From assembly GCF_014287585.1 (NCBI RefSeq), contig NZ_JACOOJ010000029.1:3403-67402 (forward strand): a stretch of 64,000 nucleotides of DNA, written 5' to 3'. Below, piece after piece: positions 25,759-35,669 of the stretch (positions within the stretch are counted from its first letter, which is position 1; every line of letters starts with the position of its first letter). Below the pieces are notes generated by a model. The model had not been told where the DNA came from and did no database searches. It worked only from the letters and a program-made list of their open reading frames with translations. Position numbers and translations under genes: made by a program. The stretch is from Parabacteroides hominis. GTDB lineage: Bacteria; Bacteroidota; Bacteroidia; Bacteroidales; Tannerellaceae.

Positions 25759-28700
25759 TTATTTACCAGCTTCGGCAGCCGCTTTCTTATTGATCTTTTT
25801 CTTCTGCAATTCGTAAGCGATAGGAGTTGCCACGAACAGAGTAGAATATGTACCGACAACGATACCTAACAAGATAGCGAACGTAAAACTACGGATCGTC
25901 GCACCACCCAGGATGAAGATACACAACACAACAACCAAAGTCGTTAATGATGTATTGAATGTACGGGACAAAGTCGAATTCAATGCATCGTTGATCACCT
26001 GGTAACGGTCGCGCTTCGGATACAGACCGATTGTCTCACGGATACGGTCGAACACAACCACGGTATCATTGATAGAATAACCGATGATGGTCAGGATAGC
26101 CGCAATGAAGGTCTGGTCGACTTCCATAGAGAACGGCAGCACCTTCCAAAGCAATGTGTAGAATGAAATGATACACAAAGTCGTAACAGCTACGGAGGCA
26201 AATGCCCCTACAGAGAACGAGATGTCGCGGAAACGAAGCAGGATGTAAGCCGCCATACAGAACATGGCGAATACAACTGCAAGGAATGCAGCGTTCTTGA
26301 TATCGTCTGCCATACTCGGTCCCACCTTCTGCGAACTCTGGATATATTGTCCGGTGAATTGTTCCAGTGTCGTGCCTGCCGGAAGCAATGACTTCACACC
26401 TTCAAACAATTTATTTTCGATTTCCTGGTCAATAGTCGGATCGTTGTCCTCGATCTTATAGTTGGTAGATACGCGAACCTGGTCGGGAGTACCGATCTGG
26501 ATAACGCTTACGGAACCATCCAACTGTACATCCAGCATGTCACGTACTTCGTCAGTCTTCACATCCTGGTCGAAACGGATCACATAGTTACGTCCACCGG
26601 TAAAGTCGATACCGTTGTTCAAACCGATCGTCGACATGGAGATCGCACCTAAGACGATGATGGCAGCCGGGATCAGATAACCCACCTTACGGGCAGCCAA
26701 GAAGTTGACCTTCGGATTCGTCAACAGGTCTTTCGTGATAGAAGTCGTAAAGGTTACGTTCTTCAGTTTATCTTTAGCCAACAGCGCTTCGTAAACGATA
26801 CGAGTCAGGAAGACGGCAGTCAGGAAGGATGCGAACAAACCGATAATCATCGTCGTGGCAAAACCACGGATAGGACCTGTACCGAAGTAGAACAATACGA
26901 CACCTGTGATGATAGAAGTCAAGTTCGAGTCGAAGATAGCAGAGAATGCGTTGCTGTAACCGTCAGCGATTGCTTTGCCCAACGACTTGCCTGCACGCAG
27001 TTCTTCTTTCGTACGTTCGTAAATCAACACATTAGCATCGACAGCCATACCTAATGTCAACACCATACCGGCAATACCCGGCAATGTAAGAACAGCCTGG
27101 AAGGATGCGAGGATACCCATTGTGAAGAAGATGTTCAGCACCAGAGCGCCGTCGGCGATCAGACCCGGAATAATTCCGTAGAAAGCACACATGTAGAACA
27201 TCAACAGAACCAATGCCAGCGCAAACGAGATCACACCGGAATTGATAGCTTCCTGACCCAGAGACGGACCGACAACATCTTCCTGCACGATACTTACCGA
27301 AGCAGCCATCTTGCCGGATTTCAACACGTTAGCCAAGTCCTTCGCTTCTTCCGGAGTGAAGTGGCCGGTGATCTGAGAGCGTCCACCTGTGATTTCCACC
27401 TGTACGTTAGGAGCAGAATAAACCATATCGTCCAGAACGATAGCAACCGCCTTGCCGATATTTTCTTTTGTCAGGCGAGCCCATGCTTTAGCGCCTTCTG
27501 CGTTCATAGTCATGCTAACCTGCTGTTCTGAACGGCCTGCCTGCTGAACGAAGTCTGCGTTAGCATCCGTTACAACGTCACCACCCAAAGCAGGTGTTCC
27601 GTCGCGGTTCGTCATCTTGATAGCATACAAATAGAAATATTGCTCTTTTTCATCGATAGCCTTCACGCCCCATTTCAAAGAAAGGTTGCGCGGCAGGATG
27701 TCTTTTACCTGCTTCATGTTCAGGTATTCGTTGATCTTGGCGATGTCTTTCTTATCGGCAATACCGACAACAGGACCGGATGCCAACTGGCCGTTATACT
27801 GGTTGATCTGCAAAAGGGCGAACAGCGGATGTTGTTTTGCAAACTCTTCCATGCTCTTCGCAGCCTGTGCCTCCGGTTTGTCTTCACCGATCTTGGCCAG
27901 CAAAGAATCTGCGTCGTTTGTTGCTTCGGCAGCAGCATTTTCTGTTGCTTCAGCAACGGCTTCTGTTTCCTCTGCCGTTTCAGCAGTTGCATCATCAGAA
28001 TTCAAGACTGTAGCCAGCATATTATCGGCAGCTACCAACTGCTGGTAGATTTCCGGCAAGTTGTATGTTTCCCAGAATTCGAGGTTTGCACTGCCCTGTA
28101 ACAACTTACGTACACGTTCCGGCTCTTTCACACCCGGAAGCTCGACCAGGATACGGCCTGCAGTTTCCAGACGCTGGATGTTCGGGGATACCACACCGAA
28201 ACGGTCGATACGGGTACGCAACACGTTAAATGAATTATCGATAGCACTCTTCAGCTCTTCCTTCAGCACGGCGATTACCTGTGCATCCGTGCTCTGCGGA
28301 GTGATTTTGTCTTTCAATTCGAAAGTACTGAAAATAGCGGATAAACGAGCGCCATTATCTAACTTCTTATACTCTTCTGCAAATAGATCAATAAAGTCCT
28401 TCTGACTTGTAGCCTGGTTCGCATAAGCCTGCTCCAATGCTTTGTTGAAGTTCTCATCCTGGTTGTTGTTTGAAAGCGAACGGATTACATCGGCCACATT
28501 CAACTCCAGAACGACGTTCATACCGCCCTTCAAGTCAAGTCCTAAACTGATTTCCATTTCACGGCACTGCTTGAGCGTATAGCCCAACCATACCTTCTGA
28601 GTAGATAACGAGTCCAAATAAGAACTCTCTTTTACCGGATCTCCACCTGCATACTCAGCGGCTTTGCTGTTGTAATGTCTTGTCACGAACGAGAATGACA

Positions 28701-28764
28701 GATAAAACATACAGACAAGCGTAAGTAACACCGCAAAGACCTTTACAAATCCTTTGTTTTGCAT
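25759..28764 (-). CDS. secDF: Fused SecD-SecF protein translocase subunit
   Basis: A 1001-residue fusion of SecD and SecF, inner-membrane components that use proton flow to help pull exported proteins into the periplasm. The SecD half has its first helix at residues 8-28, LGLDLKGGMN near 73-82, the P1 periplasmic domain and six helices including GMAVDANVLIYERTKEE. The SecF half starts near residue 650, with GLNNGIDFTGGRNYV and SINDTVVVFDRIRE. An acidic Ala/Glu-rich low-complexity insert lies at about 255-295 in P1. The minus-strand -7 box TATATTTG is at 28808-28815. It is monocistronic, with its own terminator at 25703-25740. Confidence 0.95.
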   Translation of the reverse strand: MQNKGFVKVFAVLLTLVCMFYLSFSFVTRHYNSKAAEYAGGDPVKESSYLDSLSTQKVWLGYTLKQCREMEISLGLDLKGGMNVVLELNVADVIRSLSNNNQDENFNKALEQAYANQATSQKDFIDLFAEEYKKLDNGARLSAIFSTFELKDKITPQSTDAQVIAVLKEELKSAIDNSFNVLRTRIDRFGVVSPNIQRLETAGRILVELPGVKEPERVRKLLQGSANLEFWETYNLPEIYQQLVAADNMLATVLNSDDATAETAEETEAVAEATENAAAEATNDADSLLAKIGEDKPEAQAAKSMEEFAKQHPLFALLQINQYNGQLASGPVVGIADKKDIAKINEYLNMKQVKDILPRNLSLKWGVKAIDEKEQYFYLYAIKMTNRDGTPALGGDVVTDANADFVQQAGRSEQQVSMTMNAEGAKAWARLTKENIGKAVAIVLDDMVYSAPNVQVEITGGRSQITGHFTPEEAKDLANVLKSGKMAASVSIVQEDVVGPSLGQEAINSGVISFALALVLLMFYMCAFYGIIPGLIADGALVLNIFFTMGILASFQAVLTLPGIAGMVLTLGMAVDANVLIYERTKEELRAGKSLGKAIADGYSNAFSAIFDSNLTSIITGVVLFYFGTGPIRGFATTMIIGLFASFLTAVFLTRIVYEALLAKDKLKNVTFTTSITKDLLTNPKVNFLAARKVGYLIPAAIIVLGAISMSTIGLNNGIDFTGGRNYVIRFDQDVKTDEVRDMLDVQLDGSVSVIQIGTPDQVRVSTNYKIEDNDPTIDQEIENKLFEGVKSLLPAGTTLEQFTGQYIQSSQKVGPSMADDIKNAAFLAVVFAMFCMAAYILLRFRDISFSVGAFASVAVTTLCIISFYTLLWKVLPFSMEVDQTFIAAILTIIGYSINDTVVVFDRIRETIGLYPKRDRYQVINDALNSTLSRTFNTSLTTLVVVLCIFILGGATIRSFTFAILLGIVVGTYSTLFVATPIAYELQKKKINKKAAAEAGK

Positions 28765-28891
28765 TTGAATCTTATGTTTATGTTATTATTCGTTTTTTCA
28801 CAGGGTGCAAATATAGGCTTTTTTTCTTTGTCCAACAGTAATTAGATTAATTTATTTGTCACACTCTTAGTTTATTTCAGCCACAATTATA

Positions 28892-28899
28892 TATCTTTG
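28892..28899 (+). promoter_or_regulatory. -7 box of the DUF4468 gene pair
   Basis: TATCTTTG lies 30 bases before the ATG at 28930. It rules out the longer in-frame start at 28897, which would fall inside the promoter box. Confidence 0.65.
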
Positions 28900-28929
28900 C
28901 CCGTAAAAAAACATAAGTATAGAATAACC

Positions 28930-29931
28930 ATGAAGCAACTTTTATTATTAACACTATTTATCCCGACCCTGCTCTGGGCTCAGGACGATTCCAAGTATTT
29001 AGCCGGCGCTGTTCCTGTCGAGAATGGTAAAGTAGTATTTGCAAAAGAAATAAACGCTCCTTCTTTTTCAAAAGATGAAGTATATGACAGAATGCTGGAC
29101 TGGGCGGACGGGTTCTTCAGTGAAGACGGCAACCGCGTTGTCTATTCGGACAAGGCGAAAGGCGACATTGCCGCCGTAGGGCAAACCGACTTGGTATTCC
29201 AGAGCACGGCCCTTTCATTGGATAAGACGGAAATGAACTATCGCGTCACGATGGAATGCGAGAACGGGAAATGTATTCTGAAAGTGGCCGGCATCCGGTA
29301 TGAATATAATGTATCTTACCAGCGCGAACCGGAAAAATATACAGCCGAAGAATGGATTACAGATAAATATTGTTTGAACAAGGATAAAACCAAACTGAAC
29401 CGCGGCAACGGCAAGTTCCGTAGAAAGACAGTCGATTTTATTGACGAAATGTTCGCCTCAGCCTCCGCCGCTTTAGGCGCACAGGCAGCAGCCAATGTAG
29501 TTCCGGCAACTCCGGTCACTCCGACCCGGACTGTGACACCGGCCCAGACCGTAAAACCGGCAACTCCGGTTCCTGTAAAAGAAGGGTATGTGGCTTTTGC
29601 CGCCGACAAAGTTCCGTCTACCTTATTACAGATGCTGCCGGAAAGCGATATGCAGGTTGCATCCGCCGGCAAACCTGACACAAAAGAAACTTCTGCCGAA
29701 TGGAAAGGCACGGGCAATATGTTCGGCAAATCGATCGCCTCGATCGCTATCAGCAAAGACAGCCCTGTTTATAAAGAAATAGGAAACAACGACACATACA
29801 GCTTGTCTTTCTTCAAGAAAGGTGAAAGCGGAGACGCCTGGTTGATCATCGACTGCCGCAAACAGGGCGAAACGGCGGAAGGACAGCAGATAACCGTTAT
29901 CGGTGAAATCGTAAATGTATGGATGAAATAA
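28930..29931 (+). CDS. Secreted DUF4468 (TBP-like fold) protein with second C-terminal module
   Basis: A 333-residue exported protein with a signal peptide (MKQLLLLTLFIPTLLWAQ). Residues about 25-170 form a DUF4468 domain: VFAKEINAPSFSKDEVYDRM, then a predicted TBP-like beta-sheet with the EYNV strand. A Pro/Thr/Val-rich linker with repeated PAT-PV and VTP units (about 195-220) joins it to a C-terminal domain of about 110 residues that I do not recognise. Function is unknown. It is followed 8 bases later by a shorter paralogue of the first domain. Such proteins are common exported unknowns in Bacteroidales. Confidence 0.82.
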   Translation: MKQLLLLTLFIPTLLWAQDDSKYLAGAVPVENGKVVFAKEINAPSFSKDEVYDRMLDWADGFFSEDGNRVVYSDKAKGDIAAVGQTDLVFQSTALSLDKTEMNYRVTMECENGKCILKVAGIRYEYNVSYQREPEKYTAEEWITDKYCLNKDKTKLNRGNGKFRRKTVDFIDEMFASASAALGAQAAANVVPATPVTPTRTVTPAQTVKPATPVPVKEGYVAFAADKVPSTLLQMLPESDMQVASAGKPDTKETSAEWKGTGNMFGKSIASIAISKDSPVYKEIGNNDTYSLSFFKKGESGDAWLIIDCRKQGETAEGQQITVIGEIVNVWMK

Positions 29932-29939
29932 TCAGGATG

Positions 29940-30491
29940 ATGAGAAAACTGTTTTTCCTTCTATTTATCATGTTCCCTGTGCTGGCAATGGCACAGGGGC
30001 ATAAAGGCGATGTCGATGAGTGTGCTCCGATGAAAAACGGGAAAGTATGCTATCGCGACACCGTCCATGTGAATGACATGAGCCAGGATCAGATATTCGA
30101 AGTCATCAACCAGTGGGCAAAGAAAAGCTATGCGAAAGATGTATTCCTGTCGAATGTCAGCTCCAAGAAGTCCAAAGGGATTATCAATGTTTCTTCCAAA
30201 GTCGAGATGCTGTTGAACGATACGGACAAAACGATCATCAAATACAAGATGAAGATTAGCTGCCATGACAATAGTTACTCGGCAGAAGTAAGCAATATCG
30301 TTTATCAATACGATCCTCAGAACAACAAGAAGTTCAAAACATATACGGCAGAAAACGTAATTGCCAATAATGGCAAAAGCAATACGATCGCTTTGATCAA
30401 GGACCCGAAGCTGTTCTGCAATGCCACGTTCTTCTTCGTCGAGAACCTGTTTGCCGATATCCTGGATGCAGTGAACGACGCGGAGCTGTAG
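29940..30491 (+). CDS. Secreted DUF4468 protein, single-domain paralogue
   Basis: A 183-residue protein with a signal peptide (MRKLFFLLFIMFPVLAMAQ) and one DUF4468 domain. It resembles the first domain of the preceding protein: PMKNGKVCYRDTVHVNDMSQ aligns with PVENGKVVFAKEINAPSFS, and KKYK-type ends match. The ATG at 29940 was preferred to 29919, which overlaps the previous gene and adds seven residues before the signal peptide. It is cotranscribed with its neighbour and ended by the terminator at 30544-30591. Function unknown. Confidence 0.8.
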   Translation: MRKLFFLLFIMFPVLAMAQGHKGDVDECAPMKNGKVCYRDTVHVNDMSQDQIFEVINQWAKKSYAKDVFLSNVSSKKSKGIINVSSKVEMLLNDTDKTIIKYKMKISCHDNSYSAEVSNIVYQYDPQNNKKFKTYTAENVIANNGKSNTIALIKDPKLFCNATFFFVENLFADILDAVNDAEL

Positions 30492-30543
30492 CATGAAAAG
30501 CTAATTCCATAAGCATGGGACAAAAGTTCCACCCGCATGGAAC

Positions 30544-30591
30544 AAAAGTTCCCCTATAGAGAAACTACGGTTTCCTTATAGGGGAACTTTT
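30544..30591. terminator. Bidirectional terminator between DUF4468 genes and flotillin
   Basis: A 15-base arm AAAAGTTCCCCTATA (30544-30558) pairs with 30577-30591. A second short stem GAAAC/GTTTC inside gives a long, nearly uninterrupted hairpin with A/T tails at both ends. It serves both convergent units. The left arm is preceded by two direct repeats of GCATGG(G/A)ACAAAAGTTCC. Confidence 0.85.
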
Positions 30592-30597
30592 CATATA

Positions 30598-32226
30598 TTA
30601 TAATGTAGGAGCCGGATCATCCTTGCCTTTCTCGTCCGGCTTGATGATGTTCTTAACGGTTTCGCCGATCGGCAGTTTATCCAATACGCCGAGACTCGGA
30701 GCGACCGTCTTCACCAGTTGGTTCAGGAAGTTGCCGGTAGCGCCGTTTCCGCCATCGAATACTGTAATATTGCCGAGGTTGATATGCTCGAACGCCTTAA
30801 CCTGTTCGCCTGCGATTTCTTTCCACTGGTCGACCATTTTGTACTGGATCGCAATCGCCGGATTCGATTCGGCTGCTTCGACCATCGCCCGGAAACCATC
30901 GGCTTCGGCCAGCAATGATTTCTTCTTACCGTCGGCTTCGGCTTCCAACTTCATGCGGATGGCAGAGGCTTCGGCTTCAGCCTGTGCCAACAAGGCTTTC
31001 GCACGTGCTTCCGCCTCACGGATCGTCTTTTCGGCAACGGCATCGGCTTGCAGGATCGCTTCCTGTTTGGCGACTTCGGCTGGAACGATCTTTTGGGCTT
31101 TCAAAGCCGATTCGATCTTTTTAGCCTTTGCCTCTTCCACTTCTTTCTGGGCAACCTCACGGGCAGCCTGGACAGCAGCTTCCGAACGGGCGGCGGCTTC
31201 ACCGGCCTTCTTATCGGCATCCGCCTGGGTCACGGCAAGCTCGGAATTAGAAAGTGCGATATCCTTACCGGCTTCATTTCGTCCGATAGCAGCTTTCTTC
31301 TCTGCATCGGCCTTTTTGATTTCCATATCGGAGTTCAGTTCGGCAATACGGCTTTCCTTTTCCGTATTGGCTTTCTCTATATTGATATTCTTCTCGGCTT
31401 CCGCTTTTGCAACCTGCGATTCCTTTTCGGCATTGGCAATGGCAACCTGGGAGATACGGTCCTTATCGGCATTGGCTACCGAGATCTCCTGCTGCTTCTT
31501 TGTTTCGGCAATAGCGATATCCTGGTCCTTGCGGGTTTCGGCAACCTTTGTTTCACGTTCCTTGATCTGGTTGGCTATTTTGATGGCTCCTAACTTTTCC
31601 TGTTCTTCGATGTTAGCCTGTGCCTCGTTCAGGGCCTTGCTTTCAGCTTCTTTACCGAGGTTGACGATATAGTTGGCGGCATCGCGAATATCACTGATAT
31701 TGATATTCATCAGATAAAGGCCGAACTTGCGGAGTTCCGTATCGATATTCTCGCGTACTTTGGACAGGAATTTATCACGATCGGAGTTCAACTCCTCGAT
31801 CGTCATATCGGCAATCACCAGACGCATCTGCCCGTAAACGACATCCGTAATCAGGTTTTGTTTGTCTTCGGACAGCAACCCAAGCAAACGTTCGGCTGCG
31901 TTCTGCATCACTTCGGGATCGGTACTGATAGCAACCGTAATAGTTGTCGGCACGTCCACACGGATATTCTGCGCAGACAGGGCGCCGGTCAGCTTACAAT
32001 CGATCTGCAACGGTTTCATGGAGAGAAATTCGTATCCCTGAATGATCGGCCACACGAAAGCAGCACCACCATGATAAAGTTTGGCCGACTTTTCCCCTGA
32101 AGTCTTACCATAAACAACCAACACCTCATCACTCTTACATTTCCTGTAGCGCGAGAGGATACCGATAAACGAAACGATGACCACTACAACCAGTATAGCG
32201 ATCATGATTAACATCTCCTGTGTCAT
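30598..32226 (-). CDS. Flotillin-like SPFH membrane scaffold protein
   Basis: A 542-residue protein with one N-terminal transmembrane helix (residues 5-25) and an SPFH/Band 7 domain (about 30-190). Then comes a very long Ala/Glu/Lys coiled coil (about 190-440) built of repeated AEKE/ADKE-type heptads, and a short C-terminal tail. The order matches flotillins (FloT/YuaG-type), which organise membrane microdomains. The gene follows an NfeD-like protein by 20 bases, the usual partner arrangement. Confidence 0.93.
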   Translation of the reverse strand: MTQEMLIMIAILVVVVIVSFIGILSRYRKCKSDEVLVVYGKTSGEKSAKLYHGGAAFVWPIIQGYEFLSMKPLQIDCKLTGALSAQNIRVDVPTTITVAISTDPEVMQNAAERLLGLLSEDKQNLITDVVYGQMRLVIADMTIEELNSDRDKFLSKVRENIDTELRKFGLYLMNINISDIRDAANYIVNLGKEAESKALNEAQANIEEQEKLGAIKIANQIKERETKVAETRKDQDIAIAETKKQQEISVANADKDRISQVAIANAEKESQVAKAEAEKNINIEKANTEKESRIAELNSDMEIKKADAEKKAAIGRNEAGKDIALSNSELAVTQADADKKAGEAAARSEAAVQAAREVAQKEVEEAKAKKIESALKAQKIVPAEVAKQEAILQADAVAEKTIREAEARAKALLAQAEAEASAIRMKLEAEADGKKKSLLAEADGFRAMVEAAESNPAIAIQYKMVDQWKEIAGEQVKAFEHINLGNITVFDGGNGATGNFLNQLVKTVAPSLGVLDKLPIGETVKNIIKPDEKGKDDPAPTL

Positions 32227-32246
32227 AATTTTAATAGATTTGTTAT

Positions 32247-32741
32247 TTACTGAATATACATAATTCCCGATTCAACCTTGACGATCGTAGTCCTGTCGCC
32301 GGTCTGGTATTTCCGGTTCTCAAGCGAGCGGACATCCATTTCCCGCAAAGCTCCGTTGACGGCAATCTGCACGACATAGCGATCGCCGTCATGAGCATAG
32401 ATCGTGCACTCGCGTCCTAACAAAGCTTCCGGTTTCTCCGGCTTATTCTCTTTCTGCAATTGCCAGGCTTTCTTATACAGGAACCAGAGAACAAACACAA
32501 AAACAAGTCCTACGAGAATACCGACTGCATAAGACGAAATATCCGTTCCCTGTGAGATATACATATACCAACCCATGCCGATACAGAAGTGCGTCAGCCC
32601 CTTAAAAGAAATAACACTGCCGATATCGGTATCCATATCGACATCCGTATCGATGTCGCCAAAAAAGATGGATACAACAAACTGGATCAGAAAGATTGCC
32701 GTAGCAACAACGGCCACTGTAAGGAAGATTGTGCTTGTCAT
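32247..32741 (-). CDS. NfeD-like membrane protein, flotillin partner
   Basis: A 164-residue protein with hydrophobic helices at about 3-25, 48-70 and 74-90, then a small C-terminal beta-rich OB-fold domain (LLGRECTIYAHDGDRYVV to the end) typical of short NfeD proteins. It lies 20 bases upstream of the flotillin gene on the same strand. The family is known to work with flotillin-type scaffolds. An acidic patch DIDTDVDMDTDIG follows the first helix and is unusual for the family as I know it. Confidence 0.85.
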   Translation of the reverse strand: MTSTIFLTVAVVATAIFLIQFVVSIFFGDIDTDVDMDTDIGSVISFKGLTHFCIGMGWYMYISQGTDISSYAVGILVGLVFVFVLWFLYKKAWQLQKENKPEKPEALLGRECTIYAHDGDRYVVQIAVNGALREMDVRSLENRKYQTGDRTTIVKVESGIMYIQ

Positions 32742-32885
32742 GTTCGCCGGAAATTAAATTAGGCGGGAAGATAAGGAAAAAATTAAAAACTGACAATTAT
32801 CATGGATTAATTGTTTTGAATATGAATAGTTGTCAAATCAAATACATCTTTACCGAAGTCTTTAGGAGCACTTAAAGACGCAAAC

Positions 32886-34457
32886 TCAACTTTCCACCAC
32901 CCATCTCTCGATGTTGCGGGTCCCGGAAGAAAAATTCACACCGATTTTGACAATCTTCCGGCCATCTGCGACAAAAGGCAGGGCATATTGTTTTTCGTTG
33001 ATTTGCTGCAATGCCTCCTCAGCCGTTCCATTCAACTTAAACTCCATCACGTAGATATATCGATCCGTTTGTAAAACCAAGTCGATACGTCCCCGGTTCG
33101 TATGATATTCTACCTTTGTATATAATCCTATCAATCGGAAGACGATAAACAGGACGTTCTGGTAATGAAGTTCCGTGTCACGCTCAGGCTTCAAACCGGT
33201 AATCGTTTCGTAGGGCGTGTCGGCAAAGAAACTTTGCAAACGACGAAAGAATGCGTCATAATCACCGGAACGGATTTCACGAATAAAACGGCTGATTTCA
33301 AATGGCGTCTTTGAAGCGCTGACATTTGCATAATAAGGCAATAGGTATTTTACAAAACCCTCTTCGACTTCTAAATTAGGAAAGCCCAGCCGATACATAC
33401 CAAATTCCGCGTCATACCCCTTGATCGTCAGATAGCCACTTTGATAGATGACCGGGATCGGATCGGAGTCGACCGAATCCACACCGTCAAGCGTTTCGGC
33501 ATCGGTTTCTTCATGAGCCAAACGGTCGAGGTCGTAATGGTTGCGTTTCAGGAGTTCCACTAAATAGGATGGCGTGCCCGTCGCAAACCAATAGTTGCCA
33601 AATTGCTTGGCATCAAAAGTATTCAGCAGACTGAACGGGTTATAAAGCCCCTCCGTATCGGCGGCGAAGTGATAACCATCGTAACGCTGCTTCATCTCTT
33701 GGCAAACGTTACTGTAATCCATATTCATAAAGTCGCTCAATTCATGCAATTCCGGTTCCAGATTTTCATGCAGCTCATTCTCCGTAATGCCGCATACCTC
33801 AACAAACTCCCTGTGCATCGAAATGTCCTTCAAATTATTCAGGTCACTGAACACACTCACTTTGCTGAACTTGGTCACACCCGTCAGCATCGCAAAGCGG
33901 ATAAAACCGTCTGCGCTTTTCATCACGCCATAGAAAGCTTTCAGCAAACTGCGGTAGGCTTCCTGCAATTCAGGTTTCCCGATTGCCTGCAACAAGGGTT
34001 TATCATATTCGTCTATCAAAATCACAACGCGCTGTCCGGTTTTCTCATAAGCCCGGCGAATCACCTGAAAGAAGCGTTCCTCCGGCTTACGGTCTCCGAA
34101 CGGACTATCATATGCCTGTTCCCATATTTCAAGGTATTTATTCAATTCCTCCAAGAGTGATCCTATATTTTCATATTGACGGGCATTCAAATCGAGATGC
34201 AATATCGGGTATCGCCCCCAATCTTTCTCCAACTGCTCGATGGCCAATCCGGCAAAGAGTTCTTTCTTCCCCTCGAAATAGGCTTCCAAAGTAGACAACA
34301 ACAAGCTCTTCCCGAAACGGCGCGGACGGCTCAGGAAATAGTAACTTCCACTTTTTGCCAGTCGGTAGACGAGAGCAGTCTTGTCTACATAAAAATAACC
34401 GTCTCTCCGAATCTTCTCGAAGTTCTGGATGCCGATAGGGTAAATCTTCTTGCTCAT
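32886..34457 (-). CDS. AAA-ATPase-like / PD-(D/E)XK nuclease family protein
   Basis: A 523-residue protein of the common Bacteroidales family with an N-terminal AAA-ATPase-like domain and a C-terminal PD-(D/E)XK nuclease-like domain. The start MSKKIYPIGIQNFEKIR was taken because a minus-strand -7 box (CAAAGATA at 34490-34497 on the plus strand) lies just upstream, so the longer frame to 34481 would begin at about the transcription start. Walker A is in RPRRFGKSLLLST (about residues 40-52) and Walker B in VVILIDEYDKP. The nuclease triad appears as RIDLVLQT and YVMEFKLNG near 460-485. Function is unknown; the family is often multicopy and mobile. Confidence 0.88.
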   Translation of the reverse strand: MSKKIYPIGIQNFEKIRRDGYFYVDKTALVYRLAKSGSYYFLSRPRRFGKSLLLSTLEAYFEGKKELFAGLAIEQLEKDWGRYPILHLDLNARQYENIGSLLEELNKYLEIWEQAYDSPFGDRKPEERFFQVIRRAYEKTGQRVVILIDEYDKPLLQAIGKPELQEAYRSLLKAFYGVMKSADGFIRFAMLTGVTKFSKVSVFSDLNNLKDISMHREFVEVCGITENELHENLEPELHELSDFMNMDYSNVCQEMKQRYDGYHFAADTEGLYNPFSLLNTFDAKQFGNYWFATGTPSYLVELLKRNHYDLDRLAHEETDAETLDGVDSVDSDPIPVIYQSGYLTIKGYDAEFGMYRLGFPNLEVEEGFVKYLLPYYANVSASKTPFEISRFIREIRSGDYDAFFRRLQSFFADTPYETITGLKPERDTELHYQNVLFIVFRLIGLYTKVEYHTNRGRIDLVLQTDRYIYVMEFKLNGTAEEALQQINEKQYALPFVADGRKIVKIGVNFSSGTRNIERWVVES

Positions 34458-34547
34458 GATAACGGATTTTAATTGAAACACCAGACAGACAAAGATACAT
34501 TTTTTTATGGATATAAGCGAACCTTCGGATGCAAATCTGGCAGATTG

Positions 34548-35669
34548 TCAATTATCCATTTTCAATTGCAAATAGCACCACAACGGATAGTGGTCGGAAT
34601 AACGGATCTTGTCGACCGTGCAGTTCATCGGCTTCATGTTGGCGGAATGCAGGATGTTGTCGATGCGGAACCAGAAGAAGTTCTCGTTATAGGTGACCCC
34701 GACACCACGGCCTGAAGCGGCATAAGCATCTTTCAGCGGTCCCTGGATCGTGCGATGAGCATAGGAAATCGGCGTATCGTTGAAGTCACCGCAGACCAAT
34801 ATATAATCGGTATCGATCTTTTTAATTTCCTCGGCAACAGCTCTCGCCTGGCGTGCACGTATCTGGAATGCCGGACCCAACTTCTGTCCGATGGAACTTC
34901 TCAAGCCGTCGAGCGTCTCGGTATTCAGATTCTTGATGAATGCGGAATAATGGCTACGGTCCTCCATTGTCAGCTTGAAAGACTCCAGGTGGTTATTGAT
35001 CAAGGTCAGTTTCTTTCCGTTTATGTCCAGTTCATGGATGGACGAACCGTTAAAAGAACTCTCATATTTGATCTTGCGGGATTTAGAGATCGGGTATTTG
35101 GAGAACACGGCTATATTGAATTTGAGCGTACCGGAAGTTCCGACCGGGATAATAGAGCGATATTTGTACATCTTTAATGCATTGGCAATCTTCTGATTCG
35201 TCAAAAAGTTCTTGGAAGTACCTACCGCATATTCCTGCAGGCATACGATATCCGCACCGGAGTTCGCTATATACCGTATGATCGGATTCGGAGAGTCTTC
35301 CGTATGACCTTTATAGCCGAACCCCATTACATTATAAGTCAAGACTTTCAGCACGTTCTCTTTCGGAATCTCACTCACTCTGTTGTGGAAAGGGAAATAA
35401 CGGGTAACAGGCCCCCGGCAGATGAGGAATGAACACAACCCGATCAAGACGAACCGCCATTCCCAAAGAAACAGCCAATAAATAATAAAACAGAGGTTCA
35501 AAACGCATAACACAGGAAATCCCAACCCAAGATAAGAGAAGAATACACTCCTATCCGGAGAGATACGGTCTGAGAAGGCAGAAGCAATGAATAGCAGGAT
35601 TACTATTACATTGGCTGTACCTACTACGGATTTAAACAGGATTTTGATCGCTTTAAACTGCTCGCTCAT
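34548..35669 (-). CDS. Membrane-anchored endonuclease/exonuclease/phosphatase family protein
   Basis: A 373-residue protein with three hydrophobic helices in the first ~105 residues and a C-terminal EEP domain. Catalytic motifs are YNVMGFG, CLQEY (Glu metal ligand), NNHLES, CGDFNDTPIS and SDHYPLW. EEP enzymes cleave phosphodiesters in nucleic acids, lipids or phosphoinositides; the substrate is unknown and the domain probably faces the periplasm. Its start codon overlaps the upstream rhomboid stop by four bases. It is the third gene of a three-gene operon with two rhomboids. Confidence 0.9.
   Translation of the reverse strand: MSEQFKAIKILFKSVVGTANVIVILLFIASAFSDRISPDRSVFFSYLGLGFPVLCVLNLCFIIYWLFLWEWRFVLIGLCSFLICRGPVTRYFPFHNRVSEIPKENVLKVLTYNVMGFGYKGHTEDSPNPIIRYIANSGADIVCLQEYAVGTSKNFLTNQKIANALKMYKYRSIIPVGTSGTLKFNIAVFSKYPISKSRKIKYESSFNGSSIHELDINGKKLTLINNHLESFKLTMEDRSHYSAFIKNLNTETLDGLRSSIGQKLGPAFQIRARQARAVAEEIKKIDTDYILVCGDFNDTPISYAHRTIQGPLKDAYAASGRGVGVTYNENFFWFRIDNILHSANMKPMNCTVDKIRYSDHYPLWCYLQLKMDN

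Noticed and set aside
30623..31672. Plus-strand frame of 349 codons opposite the flotillin gene
   Set aside because: Caused by the Ala/Glu/Lys repeat composition of the coiled coil. The translated product is Ser/Ala low-complexity without a domain.
32886..34457. AAA/PD-(D/E)XK protein as a defence system
   Set aside because: It stands alone without recognised defence partners. This family is common and of unknown role, so calling it defence would be a guess.
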